Below, piece by piece: positions 8,734-15,643 of a DNA stretch of 38,267 nucleotides. The stretch spans positions 1-38,267 of the forward strand of contig NZ_VCKX01000102.1 of assembly GCF_005889725.1 (NCBI RefSeq), written 5' to 3'. This DNA comes from Nonomuraea zeae (lineage in GTDB: Bacteria > Actinomycetota > Actinomycetes > Streptosporangiales > Streptosporangiaceae). Position 1 is the first letter of the stretch, and the number at the start of each line of letters is the position of its first letter. The notes below the pieces were generated by a model. It did not search any database and was not told where the DNA came from. It saw nothing but the letters and a program-made list of their open reading frames with translations. A program made the translations under genes and the position numbers.

Positions 8734-9302
8734 AAAGGGACGAGCGCCGCGTGGTAAGCCCGTGGAACATCGCCAACGTCCTCACGGTCCTCCGGTTGGT
8801 GCTCGTCCCTTTTTTCGTCGTCTGCCTCTTCCTGCCCGGCACGGGCTGGCGCGTGACCGCGCTGGCGGTGTTCGCGGTGGCGTCGATCACCGACCACCTC
8901 GACGGCGAGCTGGCCAGGCGCTACGGCCTCATCACCGACTTCGGGAAGATCGCCGACCCGATCGCCGACAAGGCGCTCACGGGGGCGGCGCTGGTGTGCC
9001 TGTCGCTGCTCGACGAGGTGCCCTGGTGGGTCACGATCCCGATCCTCGGCAGGGAGCTGGGCATCACGCTGCTGCGGTTCATGCTGCTGCGGCACGCGGT
9101 CATCCCGGCCAGCTATGGCGGCAAGGTCAAGACCGTGCTGCAGATCGCCGCGATCGTGCTCTACCTCGTGCCGGGCGTCCCCGGGCCGATCCGGTGGGTC
9201 GTGATGGGGGCGGCGCTGGTGATCACCGTGGGCACGGGCGTGGACTATGTCGTACGCGCCGTCAAGCTTCGTAATGTGGCCAGGCAGGCACGCGGGGAGT
9301 GA
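8730..9302 (+). CDS. pgsA: CDP-diacylglycerol-glycerol-3-phosphate phosphatidyltransferase family protein
   Basis: A 190-residue integral membrane enzyme of the CDP-alcohol phosphatidyltransferase family, coupled by overlap to rimO. The signature D-G-x2-A-R-x8-G-x3-D-x3-D is present as DGELARRYG followed by DFGKIADPIAD (about 70-97), which binds metal and the CDP-lipid. About five or six hydrophobic segments are visible (for example about 12-35, 38-60, 90-110, 145-165). It probably makes phosphatidylglycerol phosphate in the plasma membrane. Actinobacteria carry several paralogues, and the copy beside ftsK and clgR corresponds by position to mycobacterial PgsA3, whose exact product is less certain. 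cinA follows after only three bases. Confidence 0.9.
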   Translation: MKRDERRVVSPWNIANVLTVLRLVLVPFFVVCLFLPGTGWRVTALAVFAVASITDHLDGELARRYGLITDFGKIADPIADKALTGAALVCLSLLDEVPWWVTIPILGRELGITLLRFMLLRHAVIPASYGGKVKTVLQIAAIVLYLVPGVPGPIRWVVMGAALVITVGTGVDYVVRAVKLRNVARQARGE

Positions 9303-9305
9303 TCG

Positions 9306-9797
9306 ATGGCGGACGTGGCCGGGATGTTGACGTTGCTGGTGGACCAGTCGGCCACGGTGGCGGTGGCCGAGTCGCTGACCGGAGGGCTCATCGGGGCGGC
9401 GATCACGTCGGTCTCCGGCTCCTCCAAGGCGTTCAGGGGCGGGGTGATCTCCTACGCCACCGATCTCAAGCATGAGCTCCTGGGCGTGCCGGAGGAGCTG
9501 CTGAGGCGCGAGGGAGCCGTGCACCCTGATGTGGCGGCATCCATGGCGGCAGGGGTGGCACGCCTGTGCGGGGCCACCTACGGTTTGGCGGTGACGGGCG
9601 TCGCCGGACCTGACCCACAGGACGGTAAGCCGGTCGGCACCGTGTACGCGGCCGTCAGCGGACCCGGTGGACAGATCAGGGCGCGCGCATTGAGGCTTCA
9701 GGGCTCGCGCGAACGTATCAGGGTAGAGACGGTGGACGAGGCAGTCGATCTACTCTCAGGTGTGCTGAAGGCGAACATAGGGGAACATTCCGGGTGA
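9306..9797 (+). CDS. cinA: CinA C-terminal domain protein (nicotinamide-nucleotide amidase, PncC type)
   Basis: A 163-residue stand-alone CinA/PncC domain. Recognisable motifs are VAVAESLTGGLIGAAIT near the N-terminus, FRGGVISYATDLKHELLGV, VHPDVAASMA and LAVTGVAGPDPQDGKPVGTVY. The family deamidates nicotinamide mononucleotide to nicotinate mononucleotide, salvaging the NMN released by NAD-dependent DNA ligase. The N-terminal molybdopterin-binding-like domain of full CinA is absent, which is normal for PncC-type proteins. It is cytoplasmic. The gene starts three bases after pgsA and should be in the rimO-pgsA-cinA operon. Its last codons overlap a putative ECF-type promoter for clgR. Confidence 0.9.
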   Translation: MADVAGMLTLLVDQSATVAVAESLTGGLIGAAITSVSGSSKAFRGGVISYATDLKHELLGVPEELLRREGAVHPDVAASMAAGVARLCGATYGLAVTGVAGPDPQDGKPVGTVYAAVSGPGGQIRARALRLQGSRERIRVETVDEAVDLLSGVLKANIGEHSG

Positions 9798-9807
9798 TTA
9801 CCGTGTT
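9782..9807 (+). promoter_or_regulatory. ECF-sigma-like promoter (GGAAC-N18-GTT) upstream of clgR
   Basis: GGAAC (9782-9786) and GTT (9805-9807) are 18 bases apart, matching the consensus recalled for SigR/SigH/SigE-type ECF sigma factors in actinobacteria. It overlaps the end of cinA and points to clgR, whose mycobacterial orthologue is stress-induced through such sigma factors. A start near 9814 would leave a long leader before 10084. Confidence 0.5.
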
Positions 9808-9808
9808 A

Positions 9809-9822
9809 CGTCCCGAGCGAAC
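9809..9822. promoter_or_regulatory. Near-consensus ClgR operator
   Basis: CGT-N5-GCGAAC reads on the other strand as GTTCGC-N5-ACG, one base from the Streptomyces ClgR box GTTCGC-N5-GCG as I recall it. It sits at the expected start site of the promoter above, where self-regulation would act. Confidence 0.4.
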
Positions 9823-10083
9823 ATGCGATGCACGGTCTGACGCGGTGTCGGTGGATACGGGTACGGTGGAGCTGTGAGTGAGGTCCGTGAGCCAACTGCA
9901 AGCACCGAGCGCCCGGCAGGCGGGCCTGATGAGTCGCGCAATGAGGCACGATCGGCGGTCCAGGGTCGGCGACGCCCAATGATGACGGCGAGGAGTATGT
10001 ACGAAGCGAAGAAGACCAATGTGCGGCACGATCCGATCGCGCGGGGCGTGGTGAAGACATCCGCGCCGGGGAGGGAGCGACAG

Positions 10084-10440
10084 ATGATTCTGCTGCGTCA
10101 GCTGCTCGGCGACGTGCTGAGGCGGTTGCGGGTGCGGCAGGGGCGCACGCTACGCGAGGTGTCCACGCTCGCGCGCGTTTCACTCGGCTACTTGTCCGAG
10201 GTCGAACGCGGGCAGAAGGAAGCCTCGTCCGAGCTGCTCGCGTCCATTTGCGGCGCACTCGGCGTGCCGTTGTCCCAGGTGTTGCGTGAGGTTTCCGACC
10301 AGTTCGCGCTGGCGGAGCTCCAGGCGGCTCCTGTGCTTGCCGACGTGCCCGAGCACGAGCGACTGCCCCTTGCGGAGACGGTCCCCGGGTCGATTTCCGA
10401 TTCAGTGTTCCCCGATGTCAAGGACATGGTGGCTGCCTAA
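10084..10440 (+). CDS. clgR: ClgR-type HTH regulator of Clp protease genes
   Basis: A 118-residue DNA-binding protein with a Cro/CI helix-turn-helix (about residues 12-66) containing the very conserved run SLGYLSEVERGQKEASSELL typical of actinobacterial ClgR. ClgR activates clp protease and other protein-quality genes and is itself degraded by ClpP. The C-terminal tail ends in Val-Ala-Ala, resembling the short Ala-Ala degradation tags of ClpP substrates, consistent with this. The ATG at 10084 is chosen because GGGAGGGAG precedes it and family homology begins there; an upstream GTG at 9874 would add 70 low-complexity residues. Position after pgsA and cinA agrees with pgsA3-clgR of mycobacteria. 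Its stop codon overlaps the end of convergent nei2 by three bases. Confidence 0.85.
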   Translation: MILLRQLLGDVLRRLRVRQGRTLREVSTLARVSLGYLSEVERGQKEASSELLASICGALGVPLSQVLREVSDQFALAELQAAPVLADVPEHERLPLAETVPGSISDSVFPDVKDMVAA

Positions 10441-11216
10441 CGCTGCTGGCAGCCGGCACACCACAGGATCAGTCGTTCCTGTGGCTGCGCGCCCATCTCC
10501 CCTCGGCTGATGCGGGTGCCGCATCGGCGACAGGGCCTCCCTGCCCTGCCGTAGACCCACGTCTGGTTCGCCGGGCGGCGATCGCCTGTGGTCACCGTGC
10601 CCGCATGCCCCTTGTTCGCCTCCAGCAGTCGCTGGGCCAATGACACGAGCCCCTTGAGATCCTCGATCTCCCCGACCTTCTTCCACGGCCAGATACCGCG
10701 CAGGAACAGGGTCTCGGCGCGATAGATCGTGCCGACCCCCGCCAGGTTGCGCTGATCGAGCAGCGCCTCCCCGATGGTCCTGCCGGGTGCCGCTCGCAGC
10801 CTTCGCACGGCCTCCTCCGGGTCCCAGTCCGGCCCCAGCAGGTCCGGCCCCAGGTGGCCGACCAGTCGGGCCTCGTCCGTGGTCCTGACGAGATCCACCA
10901 TCCCGAGCCGGATGCCCACCGCCTGCCACTGCTCGTTGGCCAGGATCAGCCGCACGAGGTCGCCGGGAGCGGTGCGCCGCCCAGCGGGCTGGATCCGCCA
11001 GCGCCCTTCCATCCGGAGGTGGGTGTGCACGGTCAGATCGCCCTCCACCCGGGTGAGCAGGTGCTTCCCGCGCGAGAGCGTGGTGAGGACCGTTCGCCCC
11101 GAAAGGTCGGCGGTGGCGTGCTTGGGCACGCGGAAATCCGACCTGGTGAGCACGCGCCCGTCCAGCGCGCCTCTCAGGCGGGCGGCCGCGTGGTAGACGG
11201 CGTCTCCTTCAGGCAT
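10437..11216 (-). CDS. nei2: Fpg/Nei-family DNA glycosylase (endonuclease VIII, Nei2 type)
   Basis: A 259-residue base-excision repair enzyme that removes oxidised bases and cuts the abasic site. After Met removal, Pro2 is the nucleophile and Glu3 the acid (MPEGD). SRGKHLL near residue 50 carries the conserved Lys of the active site, and HTHLRMEGRW follows. The helix-two-turn-helix region is about residues 140-200 (DQRNLAGVGTIYRAE), and the C-terminus has a zinc finger with two CxxC pairs (CRRC and CAGC). The start of the sequence, MPEGDAVYHAAARLR, is closer to actinobacterial Nei2 than to MutM. GGAGAG lies just upstream of the ATG. It is convergent with clgR, overlapping it by stop codons. 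Confidence 0.88.
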   Translation of the reverse strand: MPEGDAVYHAAARLRGALDGRVLTRSDFRVPKHATADLSGRTVLTTLSRGKHLLTRVEGDLTVHTHLRMEGRWRIQPAGRRTAPGDLVRLILANEQWQAVGIRLGMVDLVRTTDEARLVGHLGPDLLGPDWDPEEAVRRLRAAPGRTIGEALLDQRNLAGVGTIYRAETLFLRGIWPWKKVGEIEDLKGLVSLAQRLLEANKGHAGTVTTGDRRPANQTWVYGRAGRPCRRCGTRISRGEMGAQPQERLILWCAGCQQR

Positions 11217-11305
11217 CTCTCCAGTCTAAGAACTGCTCCCTTTTGACCCGGTCGGTGACCATAATGACCATCGACGAGTAGACCTCGCGGAAGGCTGATC
11301 GGGGC

Positions 11306-13267
11306 ATGCCGGAGATCACGGGTTTACGGGGAGACGACCCGGCCGAGGTGGCCGGTTACCGGTTGACCGGGCGGCTGAGCTCCACGGTGTACGCCGGGCG
11401 GTCGGCGGCGGGCGAGGCCGTGGCGGTCCGGCTGCTGCCGGCCGAGATGGATCCTGAGCCGTTCCTGCGCGTGATAGAGCCCCTCCAGGGGCTGTCGGCG
11501 GTCAGCACCGCCCAGATCCTGGCCACGGGCGTGCTGGACGATCGGGCGTACGTCGTCAGCGAGTACGTCGACGGGCCCGCGCTGGAGACGGTGGGCGGGA
11601 CCCTGGACGGGGTGGCGCTCTACCGGCTGGCGGTGGGCACGATCACCGCGCTGGTCGCCATCCACCAGGCGGGCCTGGTCCACGGCGACATCCGGCCGGG
11701 GAACGTGCTGCTCGGCCCCGACGGGCCAAGGGTGATCGACGTGGGTCTCGAACGGGCCATGGCGGAGGCGGCCGTCTCCACCAGGAAGGTCGCCGTCCCC
11801 GCCTACACCGCTCCCGAGCGGTTGCGCGGCGCCCGGCCGCGAGCGCCCGCCGACGTGTTCTCCTGGGCGGCGACTTTGGTGTTCGCGGCGAGCGGCGCCT
11901 CACCGTTCGACGGCGGCTCGATGGCCGGGACCGTGGACCGGATCGTCAACGGCGAGCCCGCTCTGCCCCACCTCGGCGAGTTGCACGGGCTGATCGCGGC
12001 GTGCCTGGCCAAGGATCCGGCCGCGCGGCCGGCCGCCAGCGAGGTGCTGCTGCGGCTGGTCGGGCAGACCTCCTTCCTGACCGGGCAGGTGGCGGTCGCC
12101 GAGCCGCCCAAGCCGCCCGCGTGGCCCGCTGAGCCGCCCGCGTGGCCCGCCGAGCCGCCGGCGCGGCGGCGCCCGGGCCTGCTGCCGCTGGTGGCCGCGT
12201 TCGTCGTGGGGGCGCTCGTGTCGGGCGCCGGCGTCTATGCCGTGACAGGACGCGCCGGACCGGCCGGGACCGTGGCCGCCTCGACGTCCCCGTCCGGCAG
12301 CCCGGCGGCGGACCCGTCGATCACCCCCACGATCACGTCGGCGCAGACGGAGGCGCCGCTGGAGAAGGTGGAGAAGAAGGCGGCCACGGACACGAAGCTG
12401 CCGGGGATCGGCGTCACCCTGCACGAGCATCCCAACGACCCGGTACGCGCGGTGTCCTACGTCGAGTCCAAGGGCTCCTTCACCTCCTACGCCAGGGACA
12501 GGAGCGGTGCGTTCAAGGCCGTGGGCGTGACCGAGCAGCCTCTCCTGTCGCCCGGCGGCGACTGGGTGGCGCTCAATCCGCTGCTGAAGTTCCAGGGCTC
12601 GGAGCTGGATCAGGTCAAGTTCCACCGGCTGTCCACCGGCGAGTCGTTCGTCGTCAGCACGGTCAAGAAGCCGCTGCAGTCCCTGATCCCCGTGTGGTCC
12701 AGGGACGGCGGCAAGCTGCTCCTGTCCGTCTACAACCGGGAGAGCAAGCCGGCCAGGCTCGTCGGCTTCGTCGTCGTCGATCTGGCCACCAGGAAGTCCG
12801 TGCATGTCGAGACCGAATATCTCGACGACGCCTCGCTGACCTACACCTTCGCCCCGGACGGCTCGATCGCCCGCGGCTACTGGGACGGCAAGCGCGGCGG
12901 GATCGAGTACTACGACATGTCCGGCCAGGTCACGAAGACCATGCACTGGGTGGGCATGCCGCGCGGCGGCTCCTGGTTCTCCCCGTCGGGCAAGAGGTTC
13001 GTCACCGTCTGCCCGAACGGCAAGGACTTCTGCGTCTGGGCCACCCAGGGCGGCGCCAGGCAGGCGACGGTGCCCTTCGGCGACGCCGGGGGCAGCTTCA
13101 TCGGCTGGTTCAACGAGACCCATCTGCTCGTGCAGGACCCGGGCAAGAAGAAGGGCACCCAGGTGATCAAGGTCATCGACCTGGTCGGCGTCACCGAACG
13201 GGTGCTGGCCGATTTCGCGACGGACGATCCCGCCCTCCTCCAGTTCGCCCGCGTGCAGGGCCGATGA
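11306..13267 (+). CDS. Degenerate Ser/Thr kinase-like receptor (pseudokinase) with extracellular beta-propeller-like domain
   Basis: A 653-residue one-pass membrane protein. Residues about 17-260 have a protein-kinase fold, but key residues are changed: the Gly-rich loop is LSSTVYAG, the Lys of VAIK is Arg (VAVRLL, R42), HRD is HGD (H126-D128), the catalytic-loop Lys is Arg (DIRPGN) and DFG is DVG (D145). A-P-E of the P+1 region remains (YTAPERL). It is probably a pseudokinase, though the two metal-related Asp residues stay. A proline-rich linker has a 21-base tandem repeat coding P-P-A-W-P-A-E twice (12112-12150). One membrane segment (about 292-315) leads to an outer domain (about 370-653) with repeated S-P-G-G-D-W and W-S-R-D-G-G motifs and a Cys pair (VCPNGKDFCVW). 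The stop overlaps the next gene (ATGA), its active-looking duplicate. Confidence 0.85.
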   Translation: MPEITGLRGDDPAEVAGYRLTGRLSSTVYAGRSAAGEAVAVRLLPAEMDPEPFLRVIEPLQGLSAVSTAQILATGVLDDRAYVVSEYVDGPALETVGGTLDGVALYRLAVGTITALVAIHQAGLVHGDIRPGNVLLGPDGPRVIDVGLERAMAEAAVSTRKVAVPAYTAPERLRGARPRAPADVFSWAATLVFAASGASPFDGGSMAGTVDRIVNGEPALPHLGELHGLIAACLAKDPAARPAASEVLLRLVGQTSFLTGQVAVAEPPKPPAWPAEPPAWPAEPPARRRPGLLPLVAAFVVGALVSGAGVYAVTGRAGPAGTVAASTSPSGSPAADPSITPTITSAQTEAPLEKVEKKAATDTKLPGIGVTLHEHPNDPVRAVSYVESKGSFTSYARDRSGAFKAVGVTEQPLLSPGGDWVALNPLLKFQGSELDQVKFHRLSTGESFVVSTVKKPLQSLIPVWSRDGGKLLLSVYNRESKPARLVGFVVVDLATRKSVHVETEYLDDASLTYTFAPDGSIARGYWDGKRGGIEYYDMSGQVTKTMHWVGMPRGGSWFSPSGKRFVTVCPNGKDFCVWATQGGARQATVPFGDAGGSFIGWFNETHLLVQDPGKKKGTQVIKVIDLVGVTERVLADFATDDPALLQFARVQGR

Positions 13268-15165
13268 ACCCGCTGATCGCCGACGATCCCGCCCGGATCG
13301 ACGCCTACCGCGTCACCGGCCGGCTCGGCGAGGGCGGGCAGGGCGTCGTCTACCTCGGCGAGTCCCCTGACGGGGGCCGGGTGGCGATCAAGATGCTCGG
13401 CGCGGGGCTGGACGACCCTGACGCGCGTACGCGCTTCCGGCAGGAGATCGGGTACGCGCGGCGGGTCAAGGCGTTCTGCACGGCGCAGGTGCTGGCCGCC
13501 GGGGAGCTCGGCGGCACGCCGTACGTGGTGAGCGAGTACGTGGACGGCCCCTCGCTGGCCGAGGTGATCAGGGAGCGGGGCACGCTGGGCGGGGCGGAGC
13601 TGCGGCGGCTGGCGATCGGGACGCTGACCGCGTTGTCCGCCATCCACCAGGCGGGCGTCGTGCACCGGGACTTCAAGCCCGGCAACGTGCTGCTCAGCAG
13701 GGACGGGCCCCGGGTGATCGACTTCGGCATCTCCAGGGCGCTGGAGGAGGCCGAGCCCGGCGGCGGGCACCTGGTGGGGACGCCGCCGTACATGGCTCCC
13801 GAGCAGTTCGGCGGCCGTCCCACGGGGCCTGCGGCCGACCTGTTCTCGTGGGCCGCGACCATGGTGGCCGCCGCCACCGGGCGCCCGCCGTTCGGGACGG
13901 GCGACCTGCCCGCGCTGATCAACCGGATCCTGTCCGCCGAGCCCGACCTCGGCGGCCTCGACGGCGATCTCCGGGAGCTGGCGGCCCGCTGCCTGGTCAA
14001 GGAGCCGGGCGCGCGCCCCACCGCGACGAGGGCGCTGCTCACCCTGCTCGGGCACCGCGTGCCGGAGCAGGTGCTGCGGCAGACCGGCGAGCAGGCGTTG
14101 CTGGCCGAGGGGCAGCAGTCCGCGGCGCCTCCCGCGCGCCGCAGGAGGTGGCCGGTGATGGCCGGGACGGCGGGGCTTGCGCTGGCGGTCACCGCCGCGC
14201 TGCTGTTCCTGCGGCCGGCGCCGGCCCCGCCCGCGCCCGCGTCCGCGCCGACCCACGCGCCGTTGCCGGCGCCGCGCCAGGGGCCGCTCGCGCCCACCTC
14301 GGTGTCGGAGCTGAGACTGCCCGACACGCGCGTCACGCTGCACGAGAACCCCGCCGACCCCGTGTGGGTGTCCTCCTATCACGACCAGCGCTCGGGCACC
14401 GCGTACCCGTCGTACACGCGGGACCAGGCCAAGGGGACCTTCGCCTTCTTCGGCAACTTCGACGAGCCGATCGTCTCGCCCGGAGGCGGCTACGTGGCGT
14501 CCCTGTCGGCCACGCGCTTCAGGCGGACCGACTTCGAGACCATCCGGCTCCGCGACCGCGCCACCGGCCGGGACCGGGACCTGCGTACGGTGGACAAGCC
14601 CGCCACGCTGTTCAGCCCGCTCTGGTCCGAGGACGGACGCCGGCTGCTGGCGACGATCATGGAGGGCGACCGGGCGCTCGGCTTCGTGGTGGTGGACCCG
14701 GTCGCGGGCTCCGTCGAGGTCACCCGGGTGGCGGGTGACCGGAAGAACACCTACGCGTGGGGCTCCGGCGGCGACAGCGTGCTGCACCAGGCCCCGGGCG
14801 GGGCGGTGCAGGCGCTGGACATGCACGGCAGGGCGCTGCGGGCCCATCCGGGCGTGGGGGAGCTGCTCCCGGGCGGTGCGGCGGACACCACGTTCGGAAC
14901 GGTCTTCACCACGAAATGCTTCGACAACTCGCGAAATATCTGCCTTTGGGATGAGCAGAGCGGCGCGAGAAAAGGCGTGATCCGGCTGCCGAAGGGCGCC
15001 GCGTTCCGCGGCTGGCTCGACGAGGGCCATTTCCTGGCCACCCGGTCGGCCGGCGCGAACACCGACGTCGTCCTGATGGACGCGAACGGCCGGGCCGTGC
15101 GCGTCCTCGCCGACGGGCCCGCCGCCGAGATCGACAAGGTCGTCCTCTGGTTCACCCGGCGCTGA
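13264..15165 (+). CDS. Transmembrane Ser/Thr protein kinase (PknB-like)
   Basis: A 633-residue receptor kinase whose ATG overlaps the previous stop. The kinase domain (about 15-270) is complete: Gly-rich loop LGEGGQGVVYLG, VAIK Lys (K43), HRDFKPGN (H134, R135, D136, K138), DFG (D153) and YMAPEQF. A Pro/Arg linker and one membrane segment (about 296-317) lead to an extracytoplasmic domain (about 345-633) like that of the upstream protein, with V-T-L-H-E-N-P-A-D-P-V, S-P-G-G-G-Y and a conserved Cys pair (KCFDNSRNICLW) that may form a disulfide. The kinase halves share long runs such as AIHQAG-V/L-VH and PGNVLL, so the two genes come from tandem duplication. It likely phosphorylates itself, its partner or cytoplasmic proteins on sensing a ligand, which is unknown. 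Confidence 0.9.
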   Translation: MNPLIADDPARIDAYRVTGRLGEGGQGVVYLGESPDGGRVAIKMLGAGLDDPDARTRFRQEIGYARRVKAFCTAQVLAAGELGGTPYVVSEYVDGPSLAEVIRERGTLGGAELRRLAIGTLTALSAIHQAGVVHRDFKPGNVLLSRDGPRVIDFGISRALEEAEPGGGHLVGTPPYMAPEQFGGRPTGPAADLFSWAATMVAAATGRPPFGTGDLPALINRILSAEPDLGGLDGDLRELAARCLVKEPGARPTATRALLTLLGHRVPEQVLRQTGEQALLAEGQQSAAPPARRRRWPVMAGTAGLALAVTAALLFLRPAPAPPAPASAPTHAPLPAPRQGPLAPTSVSELRLPDTRVTLHENPADPVWVSSYHDQRSGTAYPSYTRDQAKGTFAFFGNFDEPIVSPGGGYVASLSATRFRRTDFETIRLRDRATGRDRDLRTVDKPATLFSPLWSEDGRRLLATIMEGDRALGFVVVDPVAGSVEVTRVAGDRKNTYAWGSGGDSVLHQAPGGAVQALDMHGRALRAHPGVGELLPGGAADTTFGTVFTTKCFDNSRNICLWDEQSGARKGVIRLPKGAAFRGWLDEGHFLATRSAGANTDVVLMDANGRAVRVLADGPAAEIDKVVLWFTRR

Positions 15166-15185
15166 GCCGCGCAGGGGAGAGCGGG

Positions 15186-15635
15186 TCAGTCCCAGGCGGC
15201 GGGGTCGGCGGCGAGGTGGCGTACGCGCTCGGGGAGTGCCCCCGTGGCGACCTGCTCCAGCGTGACCTCCTCAAGAATGGCGCGCTCGGTCGCCCGCAGC
15301 GCGATCCACACCTGCTGCAACGACTCGGCGGGACCCCGGTAGCCGACGTGCTCGGGGCGCTCGCCGCGCACGTTGGCCAGTGGACCGTCCACGGCCCTGA
15401 TCACATCGGCCAGCGAGATGTCGGCGGCGGGCCTGGCCAGCACGTAACCGCCCTCTGGCCCCCGCTGCCCGCGCACGAGACCGGCGCGGCGCATCTGCAG
15501 CAGAATGTTTTCCAGATATTTGGGCGGCATGTCCTGTTCCTTGGCGAGCTCGCCCACGGTAGTCGGGCCGGCACCGGCTGCGGCGAGTTCGGCGGCGGCG
15601 CGGAGGGCGTAGTCGACACGAGCGGAGAGGCGCAT
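15186..15635 (-). CDS. Rrf2-family transcriptional regulator lacking cysteines
   Basis: A 149-residue winged-helix regulator with the typical Rrf2 opening M-R-L-S-A-R-V-D-Y-A-L-R-A and the recognition region KYLENILLQMRRAGLVRGQR followed by the wing G-G-Y-V-L-A-R-P. IscR, NsrR and RsrR-type members ligate an iron-sulfur cluster through three cysteines near residue 90-110. This protein has no cysteine at all, so it cannot be such a sensor; it resembles cluster-free members such as CymR. It starts eight bases after the stop of the upstream membrane EEP gene, so the two probably share a transcript. AGGAGGG lies 11 bases before the ATG. Targets and signal are not evident. Confidence 0.88.
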   Translation of the reverse strand: MRLSARVDYALRAAAELAAAGAGPTTVGELAKEQDMPPKYLENILLQMRRAGLVRGQRGPEGGYVLARPAADISLADVIRAVDGPLANVRGERPEHVGYRGPAESLQQVWIALRATERAILEEVTLEQVATGALPERVRHLAADPAAWD

Positions 15636-15643
15636 GTTCTCGA

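Noticed and set aside
12112..12150. Short 21-base tandem repeat in the pseudokinase gene as a mobile or regulatory repeat
   Set aside because: It codes a Pro-rich linker repeat in frame and is simple slippage-type sequence; it is described with the gene.
12142..13263. In-frame upstream extension of the second kinase gene
   Set aside because: The extension is the wrong frame of the first kinase gene; the kinase fold starts just after the ATG at 13264.
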